The notes under the pieces: generated by a model
What the model was told of the DNA's origin: nothing
What the model saw: only the letters and a program-made list of their open reading frames with translations
Database searches by the model: none
Assembly (NCBI GenBank): GCA_024405255.1
Contig: JAKSOY010000173.1
Coordinates: 1 to 9,476, forward strand
Direction of reading: 5' to 3'
DNA: 9,476 nucleotides
DNA from: Kiritimatiellia bacterium
GTDB taxonomy: Bacteria > Verrucomicrobiota > Kiritimatiellia > RFP12 > UBA1067
Shown: in pieces, positions 1 through 4,672 of the stretch
Position numbering within the stretch: position 1 is the first letter of the stretch
Layout: each line of letters opens with the position of its first letter
Made by a program: the position numbers and the translations under genes

Positions 1-2
1 AG

Positions 3-437
3 CTCATCGAGGAGACCGAGTACGGCAAGTGCGTCTACCAGTCCGACAACGACGTCCCCGACCACCAGACGGTGACGATGGAGTTCGAGGGCGGGGCGAC
101 CGTGAGCCACGTGATGACCGGCTTCACCGAGAAGAACGTCCGCACGACCCGCATCGCGCTGACGCGCGGCGAGATCGTCGGCGACGGCGAGAACCTCGAC
201 ATCTGCCGCTTCGACGGCAATCCGGTCGAGACGGGCGTCCCGCGCGTCTACCGCCTGCCGAACCGCTCGCGTCACGGCGGCGGCGACTTCAACCTCGTCT
301 CGGAGATGATTCGCATCCTCTGGCGCAACGATCCGGAGGAGATTCGCCATGCGACGGAGGAGGCCCTGCAGAGCCACCTCATCTGCTTTGCCGCCGAGGA
401 GTCGCGCAAGAACGGCGGCAAGGTCATAGAACTATAG
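3..437 (+). CDS. Gfo/Idh/MocA-family oxidoreductase, C-terminal part (5' end outside window)
   Basis: The open frame runs in from the left edge and ends at TAG 435-437, giving about 144 C-terminal residues. The part visible is the alpha/beta C-terminal domain of Gfo/Idh/MocA NAD(P)-dependent dehydrogenases. Recognisable stretches are GKCVYQSDNDVPDHQTV, MEFEGGATVSHVMTGFTE and the late SRHGGGDF segment followed by a helix ending in a basic tail. The Rossmann domain and catalytic residues lie outside the window, so the substrate (usually a sugar or inositol) cannot be named. The segment is clearly GC-richer than the toxin-antitoxin region that follows, consistent with it being host backbone next to inserted accessory DNA. 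An internal ATG at 72 is not a credible start because family-like sequence continues upstream of it. The stop codon lies inside a tandem ACTATAGGC duplication. Confidence 0.9.
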   Translation, partial: LIEETEYGKCVYQSDNDVPDHQTVTMEFEGGATVSHVMTGFTEKNVRTTRIALTRGEIVGDGENLDICRFDGNPVETGVPRVYRLPNRSRHGGGDFNLVSEMIRILWRNDPEEIRHATEEALQSHLICFAAEESRKNGGKVIEL

Positions 438-448
438 GCACTATAGGC
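431..448. repeat. Tandem duplication of a 9-bp unit over the oxidoreductase stop codon
   Basis: ACTATAGGC occurs twice in direct tandem. The first copy contains the TAG stop of the oxidoreductase. The duplication lies just before the remnant of the dispersed RNA element, so it may be a scar of insertion or excision, or simple slippage. Nothing in the sequence decides between these. Confidence 0.6.
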
Positions 449-454
449 AAGAGG

Positions 455-509
455 TGCAGGATCCTTCCTCCGAAACCGCCGACAGGCGCGAAGGGGGATG
501 CGTACGCAA
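455..509 (+). repeat. Element A: 3' remnant of the dispersed structured-RNA element
   Basis: Only the last approximately 55 bp of the element seen in full at B, C and D are present. It keeps the terminal hairpin block: a CCTCC arm, then CGCC-GACA-GGCG as inner hairpin, then the GGGGGAT arm and the palindrome TGCGTACGCA. The loop is GACA here and GAAA in the other copies, so the inner stem and a GNNA-type loop are kept. The upstream domains are missing, so this is a truncated or decayed copy. It sits between the oxidoreductase stop and the promoter-like region of the DUF3791 module. Confidence 0.85.
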
Positions 510-528
510 TGTGCGTAAGAAGTTTTGA

Positions 529-534
529 TATAAA
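529..534 (+). promoter_or_regulatory. Possible -10 box for the DUF3791/DUF3990 module
   Basis: TATAAA sits in the context TTTTGATATAA, which recurs at the same place (just after an element end, before a module) at 1820-1829. No good -35 hexamer is visible about 17 bp upstream, so this is a weak or activator-dependent call based mainly on recurrence. Confidence 0.4.
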
Positions 535-577
535 TTACAACAAGACAGTGAGAAAGAGAAGGACGTGAGAGGGTATT

Positions 578-805
578 ATGGGTAGTAATTTGAGAGATAA
601 AATTGAATACGTGGCGCTGTGTGTGAACAAGTTTGCGGAGCGTCATGGCATTGCACGCAATGTTGCGTGCAATTACCTGCATTCTAACAACGGGTTGCAT
701 TTTCTTGATGAATTCTATCCCGAGGAAAGCACGTTGTCTGATCGCATTGTCGTTGAAGATCTTGACGAGGTTTGCCGTAACTATGGAGGCGTGCCGACAT
801 GGTGA
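578..805 (+). CDS. DUF3791-like small protein, putative antitoxin of the DUF3990 module
   Basis: A 75-aa protein with the pattern of DUF3791 proteins: an N-terminal helix (EYVALCVNKFAERHGI), a central segment ending in LHFLDEFY, and a C-terminal IVVEDLDEVCRNYGG. DUF3791 genes are commonly found directly before DUF3990 genes in gut bacteria and are thought to be the antitoxin side; that role is inference. The ATG is preceded by GAGAGGG at a suitable distance. The stop overlaps the start of the next gene: ATGGTGA contains both the ATG at 799 and the TGA at 803-805, pointing to translational coupling. Base composition is AT-richer than the upstream oxidoreductase, consistent with acquisition. 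Confidence 0.75.
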   Translation: MGSNLRDKIEYVALCVNKFAERHGIARNVACNYLHSNNGLHFLDEFYPEESTLSDRIVVEDLDEVCRNYGGVPTW

Positions 806-1261
806 CGCTTTACCATGGCACCACTGTACCGTTTGAAACGCCGGATCTGTCCAAGAGCCGCAGGGGTATGGATTTCGGATCGGGATTTTATGCCACTCCA
901 AATCGTGAATCTGCCGAGCGTTGGGCAAAGAAGTTGATCGTTTGATGAGGATGGGGCTCGTGCCGCGGGAGTGGTCAAGGATTTCCCGGCGATGAACATG
1001 GACTGGGTCAAGTTTGTCTTGGCGAATCGGCTGGAAGAGTTCACCGCGAACGAACACAACCTCGACAATCGGTATGATATTGTGCATGGTTACATTGCGG
1101 ATGACCGGTTGATGCAAATCATTGACGATTACAGCCGTGGAGATTTGACGGCGGAAGAAGTGGAATCCCGCCTTGCCCATGCGCCGATTAAGACGTTTCA
1201 ATATTCGTTTCATTCCGAGCGGGCGTTGTCGTTTCTCGGGAAAGGAGTGGTTGCGTCATGA
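799..1261 (+). pseudogene. Frameshifted DUF3990 (ADP-ribosyltransferase-fold) toxin-like gene
   Basis: The first piece (799-945) begins VTLYHGTTVPFETPDLSKSR after the ATG and continues MDFGSGFYATPNRESAERWAKK. This is the characteristic DUF3990 N-terminus with the YHG motif expected of the ADP-ribosyl fold clan. It hits a TGA at 943-945. The rest of the family sequence continues in the +1 frame (about 938-1261): SFDEDG, then MDWVKFVLANR, RYDIVHGYIADDR and a C-terminal ERALSF. Family members as I remember them have about 15-17 residues between the W of WAKK and the FDE motif; only about six fit here, so a deletion of about 30-35 bp that is not a multiple of three is the likely cause. A sequencing or assembly error is the alternative. 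The 3' end overlaps the next gene by ATGA, so the operon layout is intact although the toxin is broken. Confidence 0.8.
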
Positions 1262-1494
1262 GCGAAGAGGCAATTCGCAGGCAGCTTCGGCGGAGTGCAA
1301 TCACCCTCTTGATCGAGTGGGTGATGAAAAAGGAGTCGACGTCTCTCCCTGACGCGATGAAAATCGTTTACGACTCCAAGCTCTATGGACAGATCGAGGA
1401 CGAGTTGACAGGCCTCTATCGCGAGGGCCCTGTCTATCTCTACGACATGCTCAGCGAAGAGCGCGGAGCTGCGCGAGAGAATGCGCTAAAATAA
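1258..1494 (+). CDS. Third gene of the DUF3990 module, small protein of unknown function
   Basis: A 78-aa protein starting with the ATG of an ATGA overlap with the DUF3990 pseudogene, so it was translated by coupling. It has a helical N-terminus, a central segment ALTLL-like (SAITLLIEWVMKKES), then SLPDAMKIVYDSKLYGQIEDE and a terminal YLYDMLSEE. Small proteins of this pattern (YDSKLY followed by an acidic stretch and LYxML) often lie next to DUF3990 and DUF3791 in gut genomes. I recognise that association but know no function; antitoxin or accessory subunit are the likely choices. Its upstream partner is frameshifted, so coupled translation may now be poor. The stop TAA overlaps the -10-like box of element B. 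Confidence 0.7.
   Translation: MSEEAIRRQLRRSAITLLIEWVMKKESTSLPDAMKIVYDSKLYGQIEDELTGLYREGPVYLYDMLSEERGAARENALK
1487..1492 (+). promoter_or_regulatory. -10-like box directly before element B, overlapping the upstream stop codon
   Basis: TAAAAT overlaps the TAA stop at 1492-1494 and lies 12 bp before the first conserved block TTTCCGTCTGGCGGG of element B. In element D a better match, TATAAT, lies 13 bp before the same block and likewise overlaps a stop codon. The matched spacing is the main support. No convincing -35 is visible. Confidence 0.35.
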
Positions 1495-1503
1495 GTGTGG
1501 TTG

Positions 1504-1800
1504 ATTTCCGTCTGGCGGGTTTGTGTCCCGCCGGGCGACGACTAAAGTCGGTTTGATCTTTGATACGGCTGACGAGTACAAGACGTCAGCCACCGGGCGA
1601 AATGGAGAAGCGGCGTCTCGCCGCTTGTAAGCGAAGCGCAAAGTTTTGCAATCCATCAGCCAAAACCTTGAATCCCGACCGGTAGGGGGCGCACCCCGTG
1701 CGCCCCGTAAAGGTCGAACCAAGGAACCGTGGAATCCCACCCGGGACCGCGGCAGATCCTCCGAAACCGCCGAAAGGCGCGAAGGGGGATGCGTACGCAA
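1504..1800 (+). ncRNA. Element B: structured RNA element, HEARO/omega-RNA-like, no IscB attached
   Basis: This stretch has no protein-like frame but a series of hairpins. They are GGCGGG 1514-1519 with CCCGCC 1527-1532; CGAC 1536-1539 with GTCG 1547-1550; GGCTGACG 1567-1574 with CGTCAGCC 1584-1591; AAGCGGCG 1608-1615 with CGCCGCTT 1619-1626; CCTTG/CGACC (1666-1680) with GGTCG/CAAGG (1712-1724), enclosing GGGGCGCA 1686-1693 with TGCGCCCC 1699-1706; and ATCCTCC 1756-1762 with GGGGGAT 1784-1790, enclosing a GAAA-capped CGCC/GGCG stem. It ends in palindrome TGCGTACGCA. Copies C and D keep these stems with different bases. The order of blocks (GTTTGATCTTTGATA, paired arm, ACCGGG, GTAAAGGTCGAACCAAGG, terminal GAAGGGGGAT) resembles the HEARO/omega-RNA that guides IscB, as I recall it. 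That identity is unverified. No IscB frame follows. Confidence 0.75.
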
Positions 1801-1824
1801 AGAGCAATTACGATCAGATTTTGA

Positions 1825-1830
1825 TATAAT
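1825..1830 (+). promoter_or_regulatory. -10 box for the antitoxin/GNAT module
   Basis: A perfect TATAAT in the context ATTTTGATATAATG lies 25 bp after the end of element B and 30 bp before the antitoxin-like start. The same TTTTGATATAA context precedes the DUF3791 module. The -35 region is not recognisable. Confidence 0.5.
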
Positions 1831-1859
1831 GTCAGTCAAAAGAGCGAAAGGAGGACAAT

Positions 1860-2039
1860 ATGGCGACATCAAGCATAACTGCGAACTTTGAGATCAAGGA
1901 CACGAAAACGGCACGCGCGTTCGTGGCGGCATGGCTTTCATCTTCGAGGCCAATCAAGCCTCCGGCGGTGAGTCGTGGATGGAAGTTGGTTTCGGATGTG
2001 AGCGAGATTACGCATCGGCGTACGCGGCAAAGGGTCTAA
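1860..2039 (+). CDS. Small antitoxin-like protein paired with a GNAT acetyltransferase
   Basis: A 59-aa protein beginning MATSSITANFEIKDTKTARA, then FVAAWLSSS and a basic middle, ending near KLVSDVSEITHRRTRQRV. The start is well supported: AAGGAGGA at 1848-1855 lies four bases before the ATG. Short proteins with the pattern MATSS-x-NF-I-D-x-x-AA-F are found directly upstream of GNAT-family genes in gut bacteria and are likely antitoxins. That role is inference; no DNA-binding fold is obvious in so short a chain. Its stop TAA lies three bases before the GNAT start in the string TAATGAATG, so the two genes are coupled. Confidence 0.7.
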   Translation: MATSSITANFEIKDTKTARAFVAAWLSSSRPIKPPAVSRGWKLVSDVSEITHRRTRQRV

Positions 2040-2042
2040 TGA

Positions 2043-2672
2043 ATGAAAGAGCTTCGCGTCATACCACTTTCCAGTTATATCCGCGCCTATGGCGAGGATG
2101 GGGCGCGGGCTCGGCTGGCGGGCTTCTCGTGTGCCGGGTTGAGTTCTGAAGTCGAGGGGTATCTGCATGGTCAGGCCTTTCGGCATTCACTTAAACGGAC
2201 ATCGATCACGTACCTTGTCTTTGCCGATGGAAATGATGCTGAATGCCTTGCCTACTATACGCTTGCAATCAAGCCATTCGCAATCAGCTTCTCCCGTCTG
2301 ACGGCGCGTCAGAAGGATGCGATGAAGGACATGGCCCGAGTCAGCATTTCATCCGAGAAGAAATCTTATGGCATTTCCTCCTACCTGATCGCGCAGCTGG
2401 CCAAGAACTTTGCGATCAGGGGTGGCAAGGGTGTTTCGGGCAAGGCACTCGTTTCGTTCATTCTCAATCAGATAAGAGGCGTTCGAGAGCAAGTTGGCGG
2501 TAAGGTCGTGTTTCTGGAATATGAGAAGAGGAATGCGAAGCTCCGTGAGTTCTATCGCCTTTGTGGGTTTGAAGAGTTCAAGATACCTTCTGATTCAGAT
2601 GACAGCGGCCAATTAGGGCAGATGTTTTGCTTTTTGAATGATGAACCCCCAACAGGAGGTTCCGGATCGTAA
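2043..2672 (+). CDS. GNAT-family N-acetyltransferase, putative toxin of a TA pair
   Basis: A 209-aa protein with GNAT features: CLAYYTLAIKPF is the beta strand found in TacT/KacT-type toxins (the YYTL segment). SSEKKSYGISSYLIAQLAKNF corresponds to the acetyl-CoA binding loop and helix, with a degenerate Q/RxxGxG/A. GKVVFLEYEKRNAKLREFYRLCGFEEF is the late strand and helix with the usual FY-x-x-x-GF ending. TacT-type enzymes acetylate charged tRNA; whether this one does is inference. It is longer than TacT/KacT (about 160-175 aa), with extra residues at the N-terminus and an extension DEPPTGGSGS at the end. The tail next to element C may be a readthrough extension into element-flanking DNA. It follows the antitoxin-like gene by three bases. 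Confidence 0.8.
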   Translation: MKELRVIPLSSYIRAYGEDGARARLAGFSCAGLSSEVEGYLHGQAFRHSLKRTSITYLVFADGNDAECLAYYTLAIKPFAISFSRLTARQKDAMKDMARVSISSEKKSYGISSYLIAQLAKNFAIRGGKGVSGKALVSFILNQIRGVREQVGGKVVFLEYEKRNAKLREFYRLCGFEEFKIPSDSDDSGQLGQMFCFLNDEPPTGGSGS

Positions 2673-2682
2673 CGCATACAAT

Positions 2683-2958
2683 TTCCCTTCCCCGCATGGG
2701 CGCGAGGAGGGCTGCGGTGACGCAGGTTGATCTTTGATAGCGGCGGGTGAGCCCAACATCATCCGCCACCGGGCTGAAAACGGATAAGCGGTCTCCCGAC
2801 CGCTTCAGAAGGGATCAGCCAAAACCTTGAATCCCGACCGGTAGGGGGCGCACCCCGTGCGCCCCGTAAAGGTCGAGCCAAGGAACCGTGGGATCCCATC
2901 CGGGACCGCGGCAGATCCTCCGAAACCGCCGAAAGGCGCGAAGGGGGATGCGTACGCG
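2683..2958 (+). ncRNA. Element C: structured RNA element, HEARO/omega-RNA-like, divergent 5' domain
   Basis: The last 144 bp (2814-2957) align without gaps to 1655-1798 of element B with three substitutions that I can see. The 5' half is different in sequence but keeps the fold. CTGCG 2712-2716 pairs with CGCAG 2721-2725 where B has CGAC/GTCG. GGCGGGTGA 2742-2750 pairs with TCATCCGCC 2759-2767 where B has GGCTGACG/CGTCAGCC. AAGCGGTC 2786-2793 pairs with GACCGCTT 2798-2805 where B has AAGCGGCG/CGCCGCTT. The single-stranded block GTTGATCTTTGATA between stems is unchanged. The start boundary is approximate; the first stem appears to be CCCTTCC near 2685 with GGAGGG near 2707. The end has palindrome TGCGTACGC followed by G instead of A. 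Confidence 0.75.
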
Positions 2959-3063
2959 ATCCTGCATGTTTGGCTGCCGACCTTCGGAACGAGCCGGATA
3001 TGTGAGATGTGCTACGAAGTAGAGGACCAGTTCACTAATGCTAAATTTTGAGAAAGGAATTTT

Positions 3064-3336
3064 ATGGCAACATTGGCAATGTTTGACGGCATTATCATTC
3101 GGATGAATCCTGAACGGAATACGCGGCATCATCAGCCGCATATTCATGCTCGCTATCAAGGTGCGGAGGCAAGCTTTGATATCGCCTCGCGAAAGTTGTT
3201 TGCCGGAGCGAAAGGATTTCCGAAAGATCAGCAGTATATGGTGCAGGCATGGATTGTTCGTCATGAGAAAGAGTTGTATGCGAATTGGGAACTGTTGCAC
3301 GGAGAAAATGCGACGTTTTTCAAAATCGAGGGATGA
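3064..3336 (+). CDS. DUF4160 protein, putative TA component
   Basis: A 90-aa protein with the DUF4160 signature: MFDGIIIRMNPE, then HHQPHIHARYQGAEASFDI (the PHIHAxY core), a LFAGAKGFPKDQ segment and the C-terminal VQAWIVRHEKELYANWELL. Length is typical. DUF4160 genes are nearly always followed by DUF2442, as here, and the pair is widely predicted to be a toxin-antitoxin system; the mechanism is not established to my knowledge. The ATG has AAAGGA upstream. Only six bases separate its stop from the next start. The module is bracketed by elements C and D. Confidence 0.85.
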   Translation: MATLAMFDGIIIRMNPERNTRHHQPHIHARYQGAEASFDIASRKLFAGAKGFPKDQQYMVQAWIVRHEKELYANWELLHGENATFFKIEG

Positions 3337-3342
3337 AGTGAA

Positions 3343-3594
3343 ATGATCAAGTATGAGACATTGAAAGAGGCGAGAGTCATTGACGATCATCGTGTTGCAG
3401 TCGTTTTTGATGGTGGTAGCACTGGAGTGTTCGATTGCGCTCCTTACTTCTGTCAATCCTACTGGAAAAAGCTAAACGATCCGACGTTCTTCAGAAGTGC
3501 TTATGTTGAATACGGCCACCTTACATGGCCTGGCGACATTGACATTTCGCCAATTGAGGTCTGGCAAGACGCGAAACGCGAATATGTGGTATAA
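3343..3594 (+). CDS. DUF2442 protein, putative TA partner of DUF4160
   Basis: An 83-aa protein with the DUF2442 pattern: RVIDDHRVAVVFDGGSTGVFD, then a PYF motif, WKKLNDPTFFRSAYVEYG and the hallmark LTWPGDIDISPIEVW near the C-terminus. It is the downstream partner of the DUF4160 gene and probably the antitoxin or DNA-binding side, by analogy with other pairs; that is inference. Its ribosome binding site is weak, so it likely relies on coupling to the upstream gene. The final codons GTG GTA TAA form an extended -10 promoter motif (TGTGGTATAAT) pointing into element D. Confidence 0.85.
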   Translation: MIKYETLKEARVIDDHRVAVVFDGGSTGVFDCAPYFCQSYWKKLNDPTFFRSAYVEYGHLTWPGDIDISPIEVWQDAKREYVV

Positions 3595-3595
3595 T
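3584..3595 (+). promoter_or_regulatory. Extended -10 promoter for element D, overlapping the DUF2442 stop codon
   Basis: ATGTGGTATAAT carries a perfect TATAAT at 3590-3595 with an upstream TGG extension, and the TAA stop of DUF2442 lies inside it. The context ATGTGGTATAATNCGC is the same as in the strong promoter at 4005-4020. It lies 13 bp before the conserved TTTCCGTCTGG of element D. No -35 hexamer is seen at 18 bp, so it would depend on the extended -10. Confidence 0.5.
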
Positions 3596-3607
3596 TCGCA
3601 GTGTTGA

Positions 3608-3870
3608 ATTTCCGTCTGGCGGGTTTGTGCCCCGCCGGGCGACGGCGAAAGTCGGTTTGATCTTTGATACGGCTGACGAGCACAAGACGTTAGCCACCGG
3701 GCGAAGCGAAATGACAAAAACGGTCTGACCGAAATTGTCATTTCGCCGAGGCCAAAACCTTGCAACTCGACCTGAAGCTGACGGTCGAACCAAGGAACCG
3801 TGGAATCCCACCCGGGACCACGGCAGATCCTCCGAAACCGCCGAAAGGCGCGAAGGGGGATGCGTACGCA
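3608..3870 (+). ncRNA. Element D: structured RNA element, HEARO/omega-RNA-like, with swapped hairpin
   Basis: The first 97 bp (3608-3704) align to 1504-1600 of element B with about five differences. One of them turns the right arm CGTCAGCC into CGTTAGCC, keeping the stem through a G-U pair. The next hairpin is completely different: GCGAAATGACAA 3706-3717 pairs perfectly with TTGTCATTTCGC 3735-3746 and holds an inner CGGT/ACCG hairpin. The C-rich inner stem of B is replaced by a short loop in CGACCTGAAGCTGACGGTCG, so CGACC/GGTCG still pairs. The 3' block from GGTCGAACC to TGCGTACGCA is nearly identical to B. Unlike B and C it is followed at once by an intrinsic terminator, which would give a transcript of about 300 nt. 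Confidence 0.8.
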
Positions 3871-3872
3871 AG

Positions 3873-3905
3873 AAAACCGCTGCAGTTTCGCGGCGGTTTT
3901 TCATG
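3873..3905 (+). terminator. Intrinsic terminator directly after element D
   Basis: AAAACCGC at 3873-3880 pairs with GCGGTTTT at 3893-3900, followed by a further T. The stem begins three bases after the element's terminal palindrome. It would end transcription of element D and isolate the units downstream. Confidence 0.75.
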
Positions 3906-3986
3906 TTGTCTATTCGTATGCTTCGGATGTTTTGGCTCGGAGTTTGCCATATGGAAATGTGTCACTAAAAACCTATCGCAACCGCC

Positions 3987-4016
3987 TTGAACACTCAATC
4001 GGAGATGTGGTATAAT
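3987..4016 (+). promoter_or_regulatory. Strong sigma-70-type promoter
   Basis: TTGAAC (3987-3992), an 18-bp spacer, and TATAAT (4011-4016) with a TGG extension immediately upstream, followed by a CCGCGCC discriminator. It reads toward the two unknown genes at 4466 and 4672. An ATG at 4024 lies almost at the expected transcription start and would be leaderless if used. Confidence 0.75.
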
Positions 4017-4023
4017 CCGCGCC

Positions 4024-4465
4024 ATGACAGCGAAGAATGGAGTGATGCCGATTATGCGCGAGGCCGTTGGAAAGGGCGGTCTGGTTCGCGCTGGCCGTTG
4101 TCATTGTGAATTACCGAAAATGATCCTGGGCGGGGCAGAGCCCTGCAACACCGCTTCAGTTGAGACGACAATGCGCACGATTGTTCGGAAGCGGCTGGAA
4201 CCTGACAACTTGCGCCGTGCGGCGCGGGAGGTGGCACTTGTGGAGTCCGCGACACGCTGGTTCCAAGCGAGACGAAACGATGCCGCTTATATAATTTGCG
4301 TTGGTGGTTCAATGATGACCGAGGACGCAATGGCCTGTACTACTGGAGGATCCAGCATGACCTGTAAACGAAAAACAACACAAGGACCGTACGCCGATAC
4401 GGGCTGTCGTTTATGCGATCATGCTAACGCGGCGTATGGCTCCTTGACACAAGGAGAGAAGACAC
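4024..4465 (+). other. Long leader or gene remnant without a convincing gene
   Basis: About 440 bases separate the promoter from the first gene with a good ribosome binding site. A frame opens at 4024 (to 4545) but its composition (many Arg, Cys, Thr and no recognisable motif), its lack of a ribosome binding site and its overlap with the better-supported gene at 4466 argue against it. A short frame ending at about 4365 has a protein-like run RLYNLRWWFNDDRGRNGLYYW, without a start or relatives I know; it could be a decayed gene. Several GC-rich hairpins (for example GCGCC/GGCGC near 4214-4227) suggest a structured leader. I cannot say which interpretation is right. Confidence 0.35.
4387..4456 (+). 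promoter_or_regulatory. Two adjacent hairpins, the second hiding the Shine-Dalgarno sequence
   Basis: CCGTACGCCG at 4387-4396 pairs with CGGCGTATGG at 4430-4439 (one G-U pair). Directly after it, CTCCTTG 4440-4446 pairs perfectly with CAAGGAG 4450-4456 across an ACA loop. The right arm contains the AAGGAG ribosome binding site of the gene starting at 4466. The structure would block translation unless opened, so translational control is plausible. Confidence 0.55.
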
Positions 4466-4672
4466 ATGAACGTAAAAAGTTCATTTTCCGCACTTCGCGC
4501 TGCCTACGGCCACCGACTCGACATTCAAGCCGACGCCTGCCATAATCGTATTGATTTCGCCTTTGGCGGGATCAACTGGCAAACCTTAAGACAGACAGCT
4601 ACTGAAGTCCGCGAATTTCACGCGGACAAGACTCAGGTTTACTGCGACTGCAGTGTAGAGGAGGTGTTTTGA
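4466..4672 (+). CDS. Small protein of unknown function, coupled to the next gene
   Basis: A 68-aa protein, MNVKSSFSALRAAYGHRLDI at the start and ending YCDCSVEEVF. I do not recognise a family. The start is supported by AAGGAG nine bases upstream, and the stop TGA shares bases with the ATG of the next gene (TGATG at 4670-4674), a classic coupled arrangement. The sequence is soluble-looking, with a mixed alpha/beta pattern and two cysteines near the end (CDC). As the first of a tightly coupled pair downstream of a structured leader it could be the small partner of a two-gene system, for example an antitoxin or immunity protein. That is only a guess from layout. Confidence 0.6.
   Translation: MNVKSSFSALRAAYGHRLDIQADACHNRIDFAFGGINWQTLRQTATEVREFHADKTQVYCDCSVEEVF

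Noticed and set aside
272..1213. A long open frame on the minus strand (313 codons)
   Set aside because: It lies opposite the oxidoreductase end, element A and the DUF3791/DUF3990 genes, all with recognisable families on the + strand. Its residues are Arg/His/Ile-rich without any domain. It is a shadow frame.
1504..1800. Group II intron or its domain V
   Set aside because: The terminal hairpin with a GAAA loop is suggestive, but the catalytic AGC triad and typical domain V sequence are absent, and no intron-encoded reverse transcriptase is present.
1646..1891. Open frames through the element copies that read KPPKGAKGDAYA or ETAERREGG (also near 455, 2857, 3735 and 3760, and reverse frames with ASPFAPFGGFGG)
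   Set aside because: These peptides are translations of the conserved 3' hairpin of the RNA element. The change pattern between copies follows base pairing, not codons, and the element has no consistent start or ribosome binding site.
455..3870. CRISPR array
   Set aside because: The repeats are about 260-300 bp and separated by genes of different length; there are no short regular repeats with uniform spacers.
437..3900. Integron attC sites between cassettes
   Set aside because: The cassette-like order fits, but I see no RYYYAAC/GTTRRRY core pair at element ends and no integrase in the window. Kept only as an analogy.
4024..4545. A 173-codon gene starting right after the strong promoter
   Set aside because: It has no ribosome binding site, a composition unlike a folded protein, and overlaps the better-supported gene at 4466 in another frame. 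A leaderless gene cannot be fully excluded.
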